A DNA stretch of 64,000 bases from an uncultured Arachnia sp. GTDB taxonomy: Bacteria > Actinomycetota > Actinomycetes > Propionibacteriales > Propionibacteriaceae. The translations under genes were made by a program, and so were the position numbers. The number at the start of each line of letters is the position of its first letter. Within the stretch, counting starts at the first letter, position 1. Below, piece by piece: positions 8,291 through 17,981 of this stretch. The notes beneath the pieces were generated by a model, which was not told the origin of the DNA, did no database searches, and saw only the letters and a list, made by a program, of their open reading frames with translations. Location: NCBI GenBank assembly GCA_947499145.1, contig CANMNB010000005.1, forward strand, positions 1 through 64,000, read 5' to 3'.

Positions 8291-9802
8291 ATGACTGACT
8301 CGGCGCGGGGCACCGCCGGACTCTGGGGCTCAGCTGCGGCGCTGGTCGGCCTGCTCGTGGGTCAACTGACGTCAGCCATCACCGGCCCCGCGTCCTCGCC
8401 GATGGATGCCGTCGGCGGCTTGGTCATCGACCAGACCCCCAGCGCCCTCAAGGAATGGGCGATCGCCACTTTCGGCACCGCGAACAAGACCGTCCTGCTC
8501 CTGGTGATCGGCGTGGCGGTGGCGGCACTCGGGTGGCTCGCCGGCTGGCTGCAGCGACGCGCCGGCTGGGCCGGCGCCGTCCTGCTGGCCGGGCTCGGCG
8601 TCGGATCCGGGATCATCGCGGCCACCCGCACCACTGCCTCGCCCACCAGCCTGATCCCCGGCATGCTCGCCGCCCTGGTCGCCGTCCTCGTGCTGCGCTG
8701 GGGCCTCGGGCGCCTCAAAGAGCTGGAAGACTCGACCGACTCGCGCACCGCCGAGCCCAGCCGACGCCTCGTCATGCTGGGCGGCGCCGGTGCTGCCGTG
8801 GGAGGGCTGGGGTTACTCGCGGTGGAGGGCACGGTGCGGCCGGCGACCGTCGGGCGCCCGCCGTTCGAGCTGCCGACCCCGCGCGCCACGTCCACCCTGC
8901 AACCGGGCCTGGAGACGAGGATCCCCGGCCTGACCCCGCTGCGCACCCCGGTCCCGGACTTCTTCCGCATCGACATCGCCCTCAGCATCCCCCGCCCCGA
9001 AACCGAGGACTGGGTCCTCACCATCGACGGCATGGTCCGCAACCCCTTCACCATCACCTTCGACGAGCTGCTCGCCATGCCCATGGTCGAGCGCGACGTC
9101 ACCCTGACCTGCGTGAGCAACCCCGTCGGCGGCCCGTACGTGGGCAGCACCCGCTGGCAGGGCGTCCTGGTGGCCGACCTCCTCCGCCGCGCCGACCCGG
9201 AGCCACGCGCCGAGCAAGTGCTGAGCCACGGCGCGGACGGGTTCTCGGCCTCCACCCCACTCGATGTGCTGCTCGACGGCCGCGACGCCATGATCGCCAT
9301 CGCCATGGACGGCGAGCCCCTGACCCGCGTGCACGGCTTCCCCGCCCGCCTGCTGACGCCCGGCCTCTACGGCTACGTCGGCGCCACCAAGTGGCTCGAG
9401 CGACTGACGATCACCACCTTCGACGAGGCCCAGGCGTACTGGACCTACCGTGGCTGGGGCGAGCGCGGGCCCGTCAAGACGTCCACCCGCATCGACGTCC
9501 CCGGCAACAACCTCGACGCCGGGCCCACCACCATCGCCGGGGTCGCGTGGGCCACGCACCGCGGGATCAGCAAGGTGGAGGTGCGCGTCGATGAGGGTCC
9601 GTGGCAGGAGGCCGAGCTGGGCAAGGACGTCAGCGACGACTACTGGCGCCAATGGCACCTGCCGTGGGACGCGCCGTCGGGAACCCACCAGATCACCGCG
9701 CGCGCCGTCGACGGGGACGGCGAGGTCCAGACCAGTGCCGTGCAGGACGTGGTACCCGACGGTGCCACCGGCTACCACGTGCGCACCGTGCAGGTCGGCT
9801 GA
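8291..9802 (+). CDS. membrane-anchored molybdopterin-dependent oxidoreductase (sulfite oxidase-like)
   Basis: N-terminal TM helices, then VLTIDGMVRNPFTITFDELLAMPMVERDVTLTCVSNPVGG...WQGVLVADLL; C-terminal GVAWATHRGISKVEVRVDEGPWQEAEL (Mo-co dimerisation domain). Confidence 0.9.
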   Translation: MTDSARGTAGLWGSAAALVGLLVGQLTSAITGPASSPMDAVGGLVIDQTPSALKEWAIATFGTANKTVLLLVIGVAVAALGWLAGWLQRRAGWAGAVLLAGLGVGSGIIAATRTTASPTSLIPGMLAALVAVLVLRWGLGRLKELEDSTDSRTAEPSRRLVMLGGAGAAVGGLGLLAVEGTVRPATVGRPPFELPTPRATSTLQPGLETRIPGLTPLRTPVPDFFRIDIALSIPRPETEDWVLTIDGMVRNPFTITFDELLAMPMVERDVTLTCVSNPVGGPYVGSTRWQGVLVADLLRRADPEPRAEQVLSHGADGFSASTPLDVLLDGRDAMIAIAMDGEPLTRVHGFPARLLTPGLYGYVGATKWLERLTITTFDEAQAYWTYRGWGERGPVKTSTRIDVPGNNLDAGPTTIAGVAWATHRGISKVEVRVDEGPWQEAELGKDVSDDYWRQWHLPWDAPSGTHQITARAVDGDGEVQTSAVQDVVPDGATGYHVRTVQVG

Positions 9803-9817
9803 GCAGGGAACCCGTAG

Positions 9818-9865
9818 GGTGGTGTGCGATTCCGGTTGGTCAGCCAACCACAACCGCACACAACC
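9818..9865. repeat. bipartite palindrome, copy 2
   Basis: ggtggtgtgcg-attcc-ggttgg-tcag-ccaacc-acaac-cgcacacaacc. Confidence 0.8.
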
Positions 9866-9885
9866 TCCGCGAAGCTCGAGACAGA

Positions 9886-9921
9886 CGAAGGCCGGACGCT
9901 TCGTCAGCGCCCGGCCTTCGC
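9886..9921 (+). terminator. hairpin downstream of the molybdopterin oxidoreductase
   Basis: gaaggccggacgcttcgtcagcgcccggccttcg inverted repeat; related hairpin at ~7380-7414. Confidence 0.5.
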
Positions 9922-10183
9922 AATGTGTTCGGGGGAGGACGGCTCCCGGACTCGTGTGGCTCTGAGACCTACCCGTCCGTCTCGGCGGGTGTCGGCGATG
10001 ATCGTCGGCAATGCATCTGGAAACCACTCGACCGCTTCACCATCTCCACGTCTCCCTGCGGATCTGCTTCGACGGCTTCTGCGTACCACCCATTAGACGC
10101 CTCCGGCACCTCCGGCGCAAGAGCTGCAACCGAAGAATCTGCTGAGGATTCCTTACCCGTTCGGAGCTCTGGATGGTGACGCG

Positions 10184-10798
10184 TCAGGCGACCGTGTCGG
10201 CGGTCCTGGCCGGCAGCGTCTTTGGCTTGAAGCTCGGCCGCGTCGCCTCGTAGGTGGAGATGTCGTCCTCGTGCTGCAGCGTCGAGGAGATGTCGTCCAG
10301 ACCGTTGAGCAAGCGATGGCGGGTGTGCTCGTCCACCTCGAACTCGTAGCGCTGCTCCCCGACGGTGATGCTGCGGTCGGTGAGGTCGACGGTGATCTGC
10401 TGCTCCGGGTTGTTCTCCGTGGCGTCCCAGAGCGCGTCGACGACGTCGGGCTCGACGACGGCCACAAGCAGCCCGGCCTTGCCGGAGTTGCCGCGGAAGA
10501 TGTCGCCGAAGCGCGAGCCGATGACCACCTTGAACCCGTAGTTCTGCAGGGCCCAGACGGCGTGCTCGCGGGAGGAGCCGGTGCCGAAGTCGGGGCCGGG
10601 GATCAGGATGGTGCCCCGGGAGTAGGGCTCCTTGTTGAGGATGAACTCCGGGTCGTTGCGCCAGGCGGAGAACAGCCCGTCCTCGAAGCCGGTGCGCGTG
10701 ATGCGCTTCAGGTAGACGGCGGGGATGATCTGGTCGGTGTCGACGTTGGAGCGGCGCAGCGGGACGCCGATGCCGGTGTGCGTGGTGAAGGCTTCCAT
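10184..10798 (-). CDS. leuD: 3-isopropylmalate dehydratase small subunit
   Basis: [31 protein letters not shown]...[17 protein letters not shown]. Confidence 0.95.
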   Translation of the reverse strand: MEAFTTHTGIGVPLRRSNVDTDQIIPAVYLKRITRTGFEDGLFSAWRNDPEFILNKEPYSRGTILIPGPDFGTGSSREHAVWALQNYGFKVVIGSRFGDIFRGNSGKAGLLVAVVEPDVVDALWDATENNPEQQITVDLTDRSITVGEQRYEFEVDEHTRHRLLNGLDDISSTLQHEDDISTYEATRPSFKPKTLPARTADTVA

Positions 10799-10801
10799 GG
10801 C

Positions 10802-12226
10802 TCAGGCTCCGATCAGTTCAGCAGGGGCGTCCAGGTCCGCCGGGGCGGACAGGTGCCCGGTGATGGCGGTGGCGGCGGCGACGGGCGGGGAGACCAGGTG
10901 CGTGCGGCCACCCTTGCCCTGCCGGCCCTCGAAGTTGCGGTTCGACGTCGACGCCGCGCGCTCGCCGGGCGACAGCTGGTCGGGGTTCATGCCCAGGCAC
11001 ATCGAACAGCCGGCGGCACGCCACTCGGCGCCGAAGTCGAGGAAGATCTGGTCCAGGCCCTCGTCCTCGGCCTGCAGCCGCACCCGGGCCGAGCCCGGCA
11101 CGACCAGCATGCGCACGCCGTCGGCAATCTTGCGGCCCTTGAGCACCGACGCCGCCAGGCGCAGGTCCTCGATGCGGCCGTTGGTGCAGGAGCCCAGGAA
11201 GACGGTGTCCACCTTGATCTCACGCATCGGGGTGCCGGGGGTCAGGTCCATGTACTCCAGGGCGCGCTTGGCGGTGGAGCGCTCGACCTCGGACTCGAAG
11301 TCCTCCGGCGCCGGCACGGAGCCGCCCAAGGGGACGCCGTGGCCGGGGTTGGTGCCCCAGGTGACGAATGGGGTGAGCTCGGTGGCGTCGATGTCGACCT
11401 GCAGGTCGAAGTGCGCGTCGTCGTCGGTGCGCAGGGTGGACCAGTACTCGACGGCGGCGTCCCACTCCTCACCCTCGGGGGCGTGTGGGCGGCCCTTGAG
11501 GTAGGCGAAGGTGGTGGCGTCGGGGGCCATCATGCCGGCCTTGGCGCCCCACTCGATCGACATGTTGCAGATCGTCATGCGGCCCTCCATGGAGAGCTGC
11601 TCGATGGTAGAGCCGCGGTACTCGACGATGTAGCCCTGGCCGCCGCCGGTACCCACCTTGGCGATCAGCGTCAGCACGATGTCCTTGGCGGTCACGCCGT
11701 CGGGCAGGTCCCCGTTGACGTTGACGGCCATCATCTTCGGCTTCTTCTGCGGCAGCGTCTGGGTGGCCAGCACGTGCTCCACCTCGGAGGTGCCGATGCC
11801 GAACGCCAGCGCGCCGAACGCGCCGTGGGTGGAGGTGTGGGAGTCCCCGCAGACGATGGTCATGCCCGGCTGGGTGACGCCCAGCTGGGGGCCGATGATG
11901 TGGACGACGCCCTGGTCGCGGTCGCCCAGGGAGTGGATGCGGATGCCGAACTCCTCGGCGTTCTTCCGCAGCGTCTCCACCTGGGTGCGCGAGACCGGGT
12001 CCGCGATGGGCTTGAGGATGTCCAGCGTCGGGGTGTTGTGGTCCTCGGTGGCGAGCGTCAGCTCGGGGCGACGCACCTGCCGACCGTTCATGCGGAGGCC
12101 CTCGAAGGCCTGCGGGCTGGTGACCTCGTGCACGAGGTGCAGGTCGATGTACAGCAGATCGGGCTCGCCCTCGGCGGAACGCACGACGTGCGCGTCCCAC
12201 ACCTTCTCAGCCAGGGTCTTCCCCAT
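10802..12226 (-). CDS. leuC: 3-isopropylmalate dehydratase large subunit
   Basis: [15 protein letters not shown]..., [32 protein letters not shown], aconitase-family Cys motifs ([14 protein letters not shown]). Confidence 0.95.
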   Translation of the reverse strand: MGKTLAEKVWDAHVVRSAEGEPDLLYIDLHLVHEVTSPQAFEGLRMNGRQVRRPELTLATEDHNTPTLDILKPIADPVSRTQVETLRKNAEEFGIRIHSLGDRDQGVVHIIGPQLGVTQPGMTIVCGDSHTSTHGAFGALAFGIGTSEVEHVLATQTLPQKKPKMMAVNVNGDLPDGVTAKDIVLTLIAKVGTGGGQGYIVEYRGSTIEQLSMEGRMTICNMSIEWGAKAGMMAPDATTFAYLKGRPHAPEGEEWDAAVEYWSTLRTDDDAHFDLQVDIDATELTPFVTWGTNPGHGVPLGGSVPAPEDFESEVERSTAKRALEYMDLTPGTPMREIKVDTVFLGSCTNGRIEDLRLAASVLKGRKIADGVRMLVVPGSARVRLQAEDEGLDQIFLDFGAEWRAAGCSMCLGMNPDQLSPGERAASTSNRNFEGRQGKGGRTHLVSPPVAAATAITGHLSAPADLDAPAELIGA

Positions 12227-12310
12227 GGTCCACCACCTTGATCTCAACGGGTTTCCTGCATTGAACTTGCGACGAAGAATCTACACCTTGCGCGTCCAAC
12301 ATGCGAAACG

Positions 12311-12316
12311 ATAATC
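12311..12316 (+). promoter_or_regulatory. -10 element of a likely leaderless ndgR-like transcript
   Basis: ttgcgc - 18 nt - taatct, then about 6 nt to the ATG at 12324. Confidence 0.4.
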
Positions 12317-12323
12317 TCGGCAT

Positions 12324-13049
12324 ATGGACGAAACAAGTGGCGTCGGAGTGCTCGACAAGGCGGCCGCCGTGCTGGCTGCCCTGGAGCAGAACCCCCTCAC
12401 CCTCGCCGGCCTCGTGACCGCGACCGGACTGGCCCGCCCCACGGCCCACCGCCTGGCCGTGGCGCTGGAGCACCACCGGTTCGTGGGCCGCGACCTGCAG
12501 GGCCGCTTCGTGCTGGGCCCGCGCCTGGTGGAGCTGGCCGAGTCGGCGAGCGAGGACCCCCTCATCGCGACGGCGGCCCCCATCCTCACGCGGCTGCGGG
12601 ACATCACCGGCGAGTCGGCCCAGCTGTACCGCAGGCAGGGCGACGTGCGCATCTGCGCGGCCGCCGTCGAGCGACCCACCGGCCTGCGCGACACCATCCC
12701 CGTCGGCGCGCAGCTGTCGATGTCCGCCGGCTCGGCGGCCCAGGTGCTGCTGGCCTGGGAGGAGCCCGACCGGCTGCCGAAGCTCCTCGAGGGCGCGGCG
12801 TTCACCATGGCGTCGCTACAGTCGGTGCGGCGTCGCGGCTGGGCCCAGTCGGTCGGCGAGCGCGAGCCCGGCGTCGCGTCCGTGTCGGCCCCGGTGCTGG
12901 CGCCGTCGGGTCGGATCATTGCGGCGGTCAGCGTGTCCGGGCCGATCGAACGGCTCACCCGGCAGCCGGGTCGCCTGCATGCCCCGGCCGTGATGGCGGC
13001 GGCCGAGCGGCTGAGCGAGGTCCTGCGTCGCTCGGGCAACGCGGACTGA
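12324..13049 (+). CDS. ndgR: IclR-family transcriptional regulator (NdgR/LtbR-like), divergent from leuCD
   Basis: Winged-helix LAGLVTATGLARPTAHRLAVALEHHRFVGRD plus IclR effector domain; divergent position next to leuCD. Confidence 0.8.
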   Translation: MDETSGVGVLDKAAAVLAALEQNPLTLAGLVTATGLARPTAHRLAVALEHHRFVGRDLQGRFVLGPRLVELAESASEDPLIATAAPILTRLRDITGESAQLYRRQGDVRICAAAVERPTGLRDTIPVGAQLSMSAGSAAQVLLAWEEPDRLPKLLEGAAFTMASLQSVRRRGWAQSVGEREPGVASVSAPVLAPSGRIIAAVSVSGPIERLTRQPGRLHAPAVMAAAERLSEVLRRSGNAD

Positions 13050-13101
13050 ATCCTTTGACTACCGGCCCCATCGCGACGTCGCTCGCGGTGGGGCCGCGTC
13101 G

Positions 13102-13141
13102 CTGTCACTTTCGTGCTGGTAGACCAGCACAGAAGTGACAG
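13102..13141. repeat. 40-bp interrupted palindrome
   Basis: ctgtcactt-tc-gtgctggt-ag-accagcac-ag-aagtgacag: 9-bp + 8-bp perfect stems. Confidence 0.8.
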
Positions 13142-13168
13142 TTCGCGGCCGCACCGTCACGAGGGTAC

Positions 13169-13204
13169 GAAAAAAGGGCCCCCTCCGAAGAGGGAGCCCT
13201 TTCC
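13169..13204 (-). terminator. intrinsic terminator of the tRNA transcription unit
   Basis: minus strand agggctccctc-ttcg-gagggggccct followed by tttttt. Confidence 0.8.
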
Positions 13205-13210
13205 AGCTGG

Positions 13211-13283
13211 TAGCCCCGACGGGATTCGAACCCGCGCTACCGCCTTGAGAGGGCGGCGTGCTAGGCCGCTACACAACGGGGCC
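13211..13283 (-). tRNA. tRNA-Glu (CUC)
   Basis: minus strand GGCCCCG...CCGCC-CTCTCAA-GGCGG...GCGGGTTCGAATCCCGTCGGGGCTA; anticodon CTC. Confidence 0.9.
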
Positions 13284-13322
13284 AGCATGGGAGGATCACC
13301 AAGCGAAAGCCTGCTTCTCCAG

Positions 13323-13394
13323 CAGGGGTACCTGGACTCGAACCAAGACTAACTGAACCAGAATCAGTCGGGCTGCCAATTACCCCATACCCCT
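13323..13394 (-). tRNA. tRNA-Gln (CUG)
   Basis: minus strand AGGGGTATGGGGTAATTGGCAGCCCGACTGATTCTGGTTCAGT...GGTTCGAGTCCAGGTACCCCTG; anticodon CTG. Confidence 0.9.
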
Positions 13395-13464
13395 TTGCGC
13401 TCTGTTGAGCACGAAGAAGGACTCTACAGGAGCGCAGCGCCTTCGCACAAATCGCCGGACCCCC

Positions 13465-14373
13465 TCACGGGGTCACCTCCGCGACCTGCATTCGACGCCC
13501 CAACCACCATGCCGCGGCAGCGAAGATCGCGAACCCGGCGACGTCGAAAACCGACTTCAGCCACGTGATCTCGGTAACTGCTTTGGTGGCCGCCACTCCC
13601 CCGCTGAACAGGCCGTAGCCGAAGGCGAACAGGTTGTTGACGACGTGCGCGGCGATCGCCGCCTCCAACCCTCCGGTCCGCCACACCAGCCAGCCCGCGA
13701 CCAGCCCGAACGCGAACCGGTTCACGAACAGGGCCGGGTTCTGGACGCCGTGGAACAGAGCGAACACCAGTGCCGAGCCGACGATGCCCACCCACGCGCG
13801 ACCACTGGCCGATCCCAGGGCCTGGAGGACATAGCCGCGGAAGAAGAACTCCTCCGCCGCAGCCTGCAACGGCGACGTGACCAGGATCACGGCCAGGAAG
13901 ACCCACCACCCCGGCTGCGGTTCCGTGAACTCCGGCGCACCCACCACCGGGAAGGACAGCCACAGCACCCCGTTCAGCACCACCATCGCGATGAGCAGCG
14001 ACCCGACCAGGTAGCGCCACCGGAACCCCGGCTGCACCGAGACCAGCCACCGCGGCCCCCGCCCGTGCAGGTAGCGCACCAGCAATACCGCCACGACGAT
14101 GAGCGTCGCCAGCGCCAGGTGCGACGCCGCGACCCCCTCGGGCAGCTCGTAGGCCATCGCGTCGCGCTGGTAGTCAGCGAAGGAGTCGGGCCGCCGGAAC
14201 AGCGACGTGAGGCCCAGGATAAGCTGGGCCGTCAGCGGAACCAGCAGAATGAACGCGGAGATGCCCAGCAGCACCCCGAAGAGCGACCGCGGTGCGTTCT
14301 GGTCCGGGCCGGTGAGGACCCGCGGGTAGTCGACGCCGCCCGGCGGGTCGAGCACCGGCACGGCTGGGATCAC
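13465..14373 (-). CDS. CPBP-family intramembrane metalloprotease
   Basis: Multiple TM segments; AAAEEFFFRGYVLQAL and FALFHGVQN motifs. Confidence 0.85.
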   Translation of the reverse strand: MIPAVPVLDPPGGVDYPRVLTGPDQNAPRSLFGVLLGISAFILLVPLTAQLILGLTSLFRRPDSFADYQRDAMAYELPEGVAASHLALATLIVVAVLLVRYLHGRGPRWLVSVQPGFRWRYLVGSLLIAMVVLNGVLWLSFPVVGAPEFTEPQPGWWVFLAVILVTSPLQAAAEEFFFRGYVLQALGSASGRAWVGIVGSALVFALFHGVQNPALFVNRFAFGLVAGWLVWRTGGLEAAIAAHVVNNLFAFGYGLFSGGVAATKAVTEITWLKSVFDVAGFAIFAAAAWWLGRRMQVAEVTP

Positions 14374-15173
14374 GCGGAGGCCACCGGGTTGCTGAGCGAC
14401 CCCAGTCCGTCGATCTCCACCGTCACGGTGTCGCCGTCGGCCATCGCACCGACGCCTGCAGGCGTGCCAGTCAGGATGACGTCGCCGGGCAGCAACGTGG
14501 TGAACGCGCTGATCGTCGTGACCAGTTCAGTGATGCCGCGCACCATCTGCGACGTGTTGCCGGACTGGCGCACGTCGTCGCCCAGTCTGGTCTCGATGCC
14601 GAGGTGCCCGGCCTCCTCCACGGTCAGGTGCGTGTTGATCCACGGCCCCATCGGGCAGAAGGTGTCGGAGCCCTTGGCGCGGGCCCACTGGCCGTCGGAG
14701 TTCTGCCAGTCCCGGGCGGTGACGTCGTTGGCGATCGTGTAGCCGAAGATGACCTCGGGGACGCGTTCGGCGGGCACCTCCTTGCAGATGCGGCCGATGA
14801 TGATCGCCAGCTCCCCCTCGAAGTGGAGGTCCTCGCAACCCGCGGGCCGCACGATGGTCTCGCCGGGCCCGATCACCGAGGTGTTGGGCTTGAAGAAGAG
14901 CAGCGGTGTCGCAGGTACCTCGCCGCCCATCTCCGCGGCGTGGTCGGCGTAGTTCTTGCCGACGGCCACGACCTTGCTGCGCGGGATCACCGGCGCCAGC
15001 AGGCGCACGTCGTCGAGGCTGTGCCGCTCGCCGGTGTAGTTGACCGGGACGCCCGCGAGCGGGTCGTTCGTGAGGGTGGCGATGGTGTCGGGGTGCTCGC
15101 CGCCGTCGACGGCGAGCTCGATGATGCCGTAGGCGGGGTCCTGGCCGGCTGCTGCAAAACGGGCGATACGCAT
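14370..15173 (-). CDS. fumarylacetoacetate hydrolase family protein
   Basis: KVVAVGKNYADHAAEMGG...LHFEGELAIIIGR...GYTIANDVTARDWQ...GDVILTGTPAGVG. Confidence 0.9.
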   Translation of the reverse strand: MRIARFAAAGQDPAYGIIELAVDGGEHPDTIATLTNDPLAGVPVNYTGERHSLDDVRLLAPVIPRSKVVAVGKNYADHAAEMGGEVPATPLLFFKPNTSVIGPGETIVRPAGCEDLHFEGELAIIIGRICKEVPAERVPEVIFGYTIANDVTARDWQNSDGQWARAKGSDTFCPMGPWINTHLTVEEAGHLGIETRLGDDVRQSGNTSQMVRGITELVTTISAFTTLLPGDVILTGTPAGVGAMADGDTVTVEIDGLGSLSNPVASA

Positions 15174-15195
15174 GGCAGCCAGCGTAGTGGTTCCG

Positions 15196-16803
15196 CTACG
15201 CGGCGACCTCCGGACGCAGCTCCGGCTCCACGTGGGTGAAGATCCCGTAGACCATCGCGTCCAGCAGCGCCTCCCACGACGCCTCGATCACGTTGGTGCC
15301 CACCCCGACGGTGGTCCAGGTCTCGCCCTTCCACGACGTGTCGATCAGCGTGCGCACGGTGGCGTCGGTTCCGTGGCCCTCGTCGAGAATCCGCACCCGG
15401 TAGTCGGTGAGCTCGAACTCCGCGACGGCGGGGTACGCCGGCGCAACTGCCTTGCGCAGAGCCTGGTCCAGCGCGTTGACGGGACCGTTGCCCTCGCCGA
15501 CCACCATGTGGCGCTCGCCCTTGGCGGTCAGCTTCACCGTCGCCTCGGAGATGTTCTCGCCATGGCGCTCCTCGGTGAACACCCGCCACGACCGCACCTC
15601 CACCGGGCACGGCAGCAGGCCCAGCTCGTCGCGCAGCAGCATCTCGAAGCTGGCGTCACTGGACTCGTAGCTGTAGCCCTCGGCCTCCTTGGCCTTGACG
15701 CGCTCGGTGAGCCGGGCGGCCACGTCGCGGTCGGCCAGGTCGAAGCCCAGCTGGTCGCCCTTGATCTGGATGCTGGCGCGTCCGGCCATGTCCGAGACCA
15801 GCATGCGCATGTCGTTGCCCACCAGCGACGGGTCGATGTGCTGGTACAGGTTCTCGTCCACCTTGATCGCGCTGGCGTGCAGGCCGGCCTTGTGGGCGAA
15901 GCTCGACGCCCCGACGTAGGGCTGGCGGCCGAGCAGCGGCTGGTGCGCCACCAGCGCGATAGCGTGCGCCACCCTCGTGAGCTCGGCGAGGTTGGCCGCC
16001 GGCAGCACCGGCCAGCCGAACTTCAGCTGCAGGTTGGGGATCAGCGCGCTGAGGTCTGCGTTGCCGGTGCGCTCCCCGTAGCCGTTGAAGGTGCCCTGGA
16101 CGTGCATCACGCCGGCCTCGACGGCGCTGAGGGTGTTCGCCACGGCGCAGCCGGTGTCGTTGTGGCAGTGGACGCCCAAGTTGGCCCCGGTCTGCCCCGC
16201 GGCACTGACGATCTCCCCCATCCAGCTGGGCAGCATGCCGCCGTTGGTGTCGCACAGCACGACGACCTCGGCCCCGGCCTCGTCCGCGGCGCGCACGACG
16301 TCGAGCGCGTAGCCCGGGTTGGCGCGGTAGCCGTCGAAGAAGTGCTCACAGTCCACGAAGACGTGCTTGCCCTGCTCCCGGAGGAACGTGACGGTGTCGC
16401 GCACCATCTCCAGGTTCTCCTCGAGCGTGGTGCGCAGCGCCTTGATCACGTGGTCCTCGTGGCTCTTGGCGACGATGCACACGTAATCGGTGCCCGCGTC
16501 GACCAGCGCCCGGGTGAGCTGGTCCTCCGACGCCCTCCCCCCGGCCTTGCGCGTGGCGCCGAACGCGACGAGCTTCGAGTTCTGCAGGTCCAGCTCGGTG
16601 GCGGCGCGCTGGAAGAACTCGGTGTCGGCGGGGTTGGAGCCGGGCCAGCCGCCCTCGATGAACGTCACACCCAGCTCGTCCAGGTAGCCCGCGATCTTCA
16701 GCTTGTCGTTGACGCTCAACCGAATGCCCTCCTGCTGCGCGCCGTCGCGCAGGGAGGTGTCGAAGACGTGGAACTCTTCCGGGAAGCTCGGGGTGCCGTT
16801 CAT
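15196..16803 (-). CDS. cimA: citramalate synthase (LeuA/CimA family)
   Basis: [58 protein letters not shown]; domain order typical of the TIGR00977-type enzyme. Confidence 0.85.
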   Translation of the reverse strand: MNGTPSFPEEFHVFDTSLRDGAQQEGIRLSVNDKLKIAGYLDELGVTFIEGGWPGSNPADTEFFQRAATELDLQNSKLVAFGATRKAGGRASEDQLTRALVDAGTDYVCIVAKSHEDHVIKALRTTLEENLEMVRDTVTFLREQGKHVFVDCEHFFDGYRANPGYALDVVRAADEAGAEVVVLCDTNGGMLPSWMGEIVSAAGQTGANLGVHCHNDTGCAVANTLSAVEAGVMHVQGTFNGYGERTGNADLSALIPNLQLKFGWPVLPAANLAELTRVAHAIALVAHQPLLGRQPYVGASSFAHKAGLHASAIKVDENLYQHIDPSLVGNDMRMLVSDMAGRASIQIKGDQLGFDLADRDVAARLTERVKAKEAEGYSYESSDASFEMLLRDELGLLPCPVEVRSWRVFTEERHGENISEATVKLTAKGERHMVVGEGNGPVNALDQALRKAVAPAYPAVAEFELTDYRVRILDEGHGTDATVRTLIDTSWKGETWTTVGVGTNVIEASWEALLDAMVYGIFTHVEPELRPEVAA

Positions 16804-16894
16804 GCCGTCGAGGATAAGCGCTGTGTCTCGCCCACTGGGACGACGTCCACACCCCGACCCGCGGAACCATGCGGCTGGGTCTATCGTTTCGCGC

Positions 16895-17959
16895 ATGACT
16901 TCTGAGACGAGCGCACGCATCGCAGTGATTGGTGGGGACGGCATCGGCCCCGAGGTGACCGCCGAGGCCCTCAAGGCCTTGGGCGCCGTCGCGGGCCCGG
17001 ATGCGTTCGAGTTCGTCGAGTACGACCTCGGCGCGGAGCGCTGGCAGCGCACCGGCGAGGTCCTCCCCGACACGGTGCTCGACGAGCTCCGCCACGTCGA
17101 CGCCATCATCCTCGGCGCCGTCGGCGCCGCCCCCGGCTCCACGGCCATCCCCAGCGGCCTGCTGGAGCGGGGCCTGCTGCTGAAGCTGCGATTCGCCTTC
17201 GACCACGCCATCAACCTGCGCCCCTCCCGCCTCTACCCCGGCATCCCCACCCCACTGTCCGACGCCGTGGTGGCGAAGGGCCCCATCGACTTCGTCGTCG
17301 TCCGCGAGGGCACCGAGGGCCTCTACTGCGGCAACGGCGGTGCCGTGCGCACCGGCACCCCGCAGGAACTCGCCACCGAGGTGTCGGTCAACACCGCCTA
17401 CGGCGTCGAGCGGGTCGTCCGCGACGCCTTCGAGCGCGCCCGCGCCCGACGTCGTCACATCACCCTGCTCCACAAGCACAACGTGCTGGTCAACGCCGGT
17501 GGGCTGTGGAACCGGATCTTCAACGAGGTCGGCGAGGAGTACCCCGACGTCGAACGCCGCTACCTGCACATCGACGCCGCCATGATCGCCATGGTGGTGG
17601 ACCCGTCACAGTTCGACGTCATCGTCACCGACAACCTCTTCGGCGACATCATCACCGACCTGGCCGCCGCCGTCACCGGAGGCATCGGCCTGGCAGCCAG
17701 CGCCAACATCAACCCCTCCGGGGAGTACCCGTCGATGTTCGAGCCCGTCCACGGCTCCGCCCCCGACATCGCCGGGCAGGGCATCGCCGACCCGACCGCC
17801 GCCATCAGCTCCATGGCCCTGCTGCTCGCCCACCTCGGCCGGCCGGACCTGGCGCAGCGGGTCGACGCCGCCGTCGAGGCCGACATCGCCGAGCGCGGTG
17901 ACACCCGCTCCCGCACCACCGAGATCGGCGACCGTATCGCCGCCCGCCTCACCCGCTAA
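16895..17959 (+). CDS. leuB: 3-isopropylmalate dehydrogenase
   Basis: [23 protein letters not shown]...[52 protein letters not shown]. Confidence 0.92.
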   Translation: MTSETSARIAVIGGDGIGPEVTAEALKALGAVAGPDAFEFVEYDLGAERWQRTGEVLPDTVLDELRHVDAIILGAVGAAPGSTAIPSGLLERGLLLKLRFAFDHAINLRPSRLYPGIPTPLSDAVVAKGPIDFVVVREGTEGLYCGNGGAVRTGTPQELATEVSVNTAYGVERVVRDAFERARARRRHITLLHKHNVLVNAGGLWNRIFNEVGEEYPDVERRYLHIDAAMIAMVVDPSQFDVIVTDNLFGDIITDLAAAVTGGIGLAASANINPSGEYPSMFEPVHGSAPDIAGQGIADPTAAISSMALLLAHLGRPDLAQRVDAAVEADIAERGDTRSRTTEIGDRIAARLTR

Positions 17960-17981
17960 CCCACCGAAGGGACCGGCCCCC

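Noticed and set aside
9920-10005. Possible tRNA remnant near 'ctcccggactcgtgtggctctgag'
   Set aside because: The opposite strand contains a weak T-arm-like string but no acceptor stem, D-arm or anticodon stem could be assembled.
10271-12241. 656-aa plus-strand ORF (also 15172..16905, 21121..22860, 25812..28127, 42311..44047, 43182..45104)
   Set aside because: All lie antisense to well-supported genes (leuDC, cimA, ilvB, helY, recN, nadK) and have V/G/A/R/H-rich composition without domains; high-GC mirror ORFs.
13113-13352. 79-aa ORF GSPDGIRTRATALRGRRARPLHNGA
   Set aside because: Spurious ORF reading across the tRNA-Glu gene.
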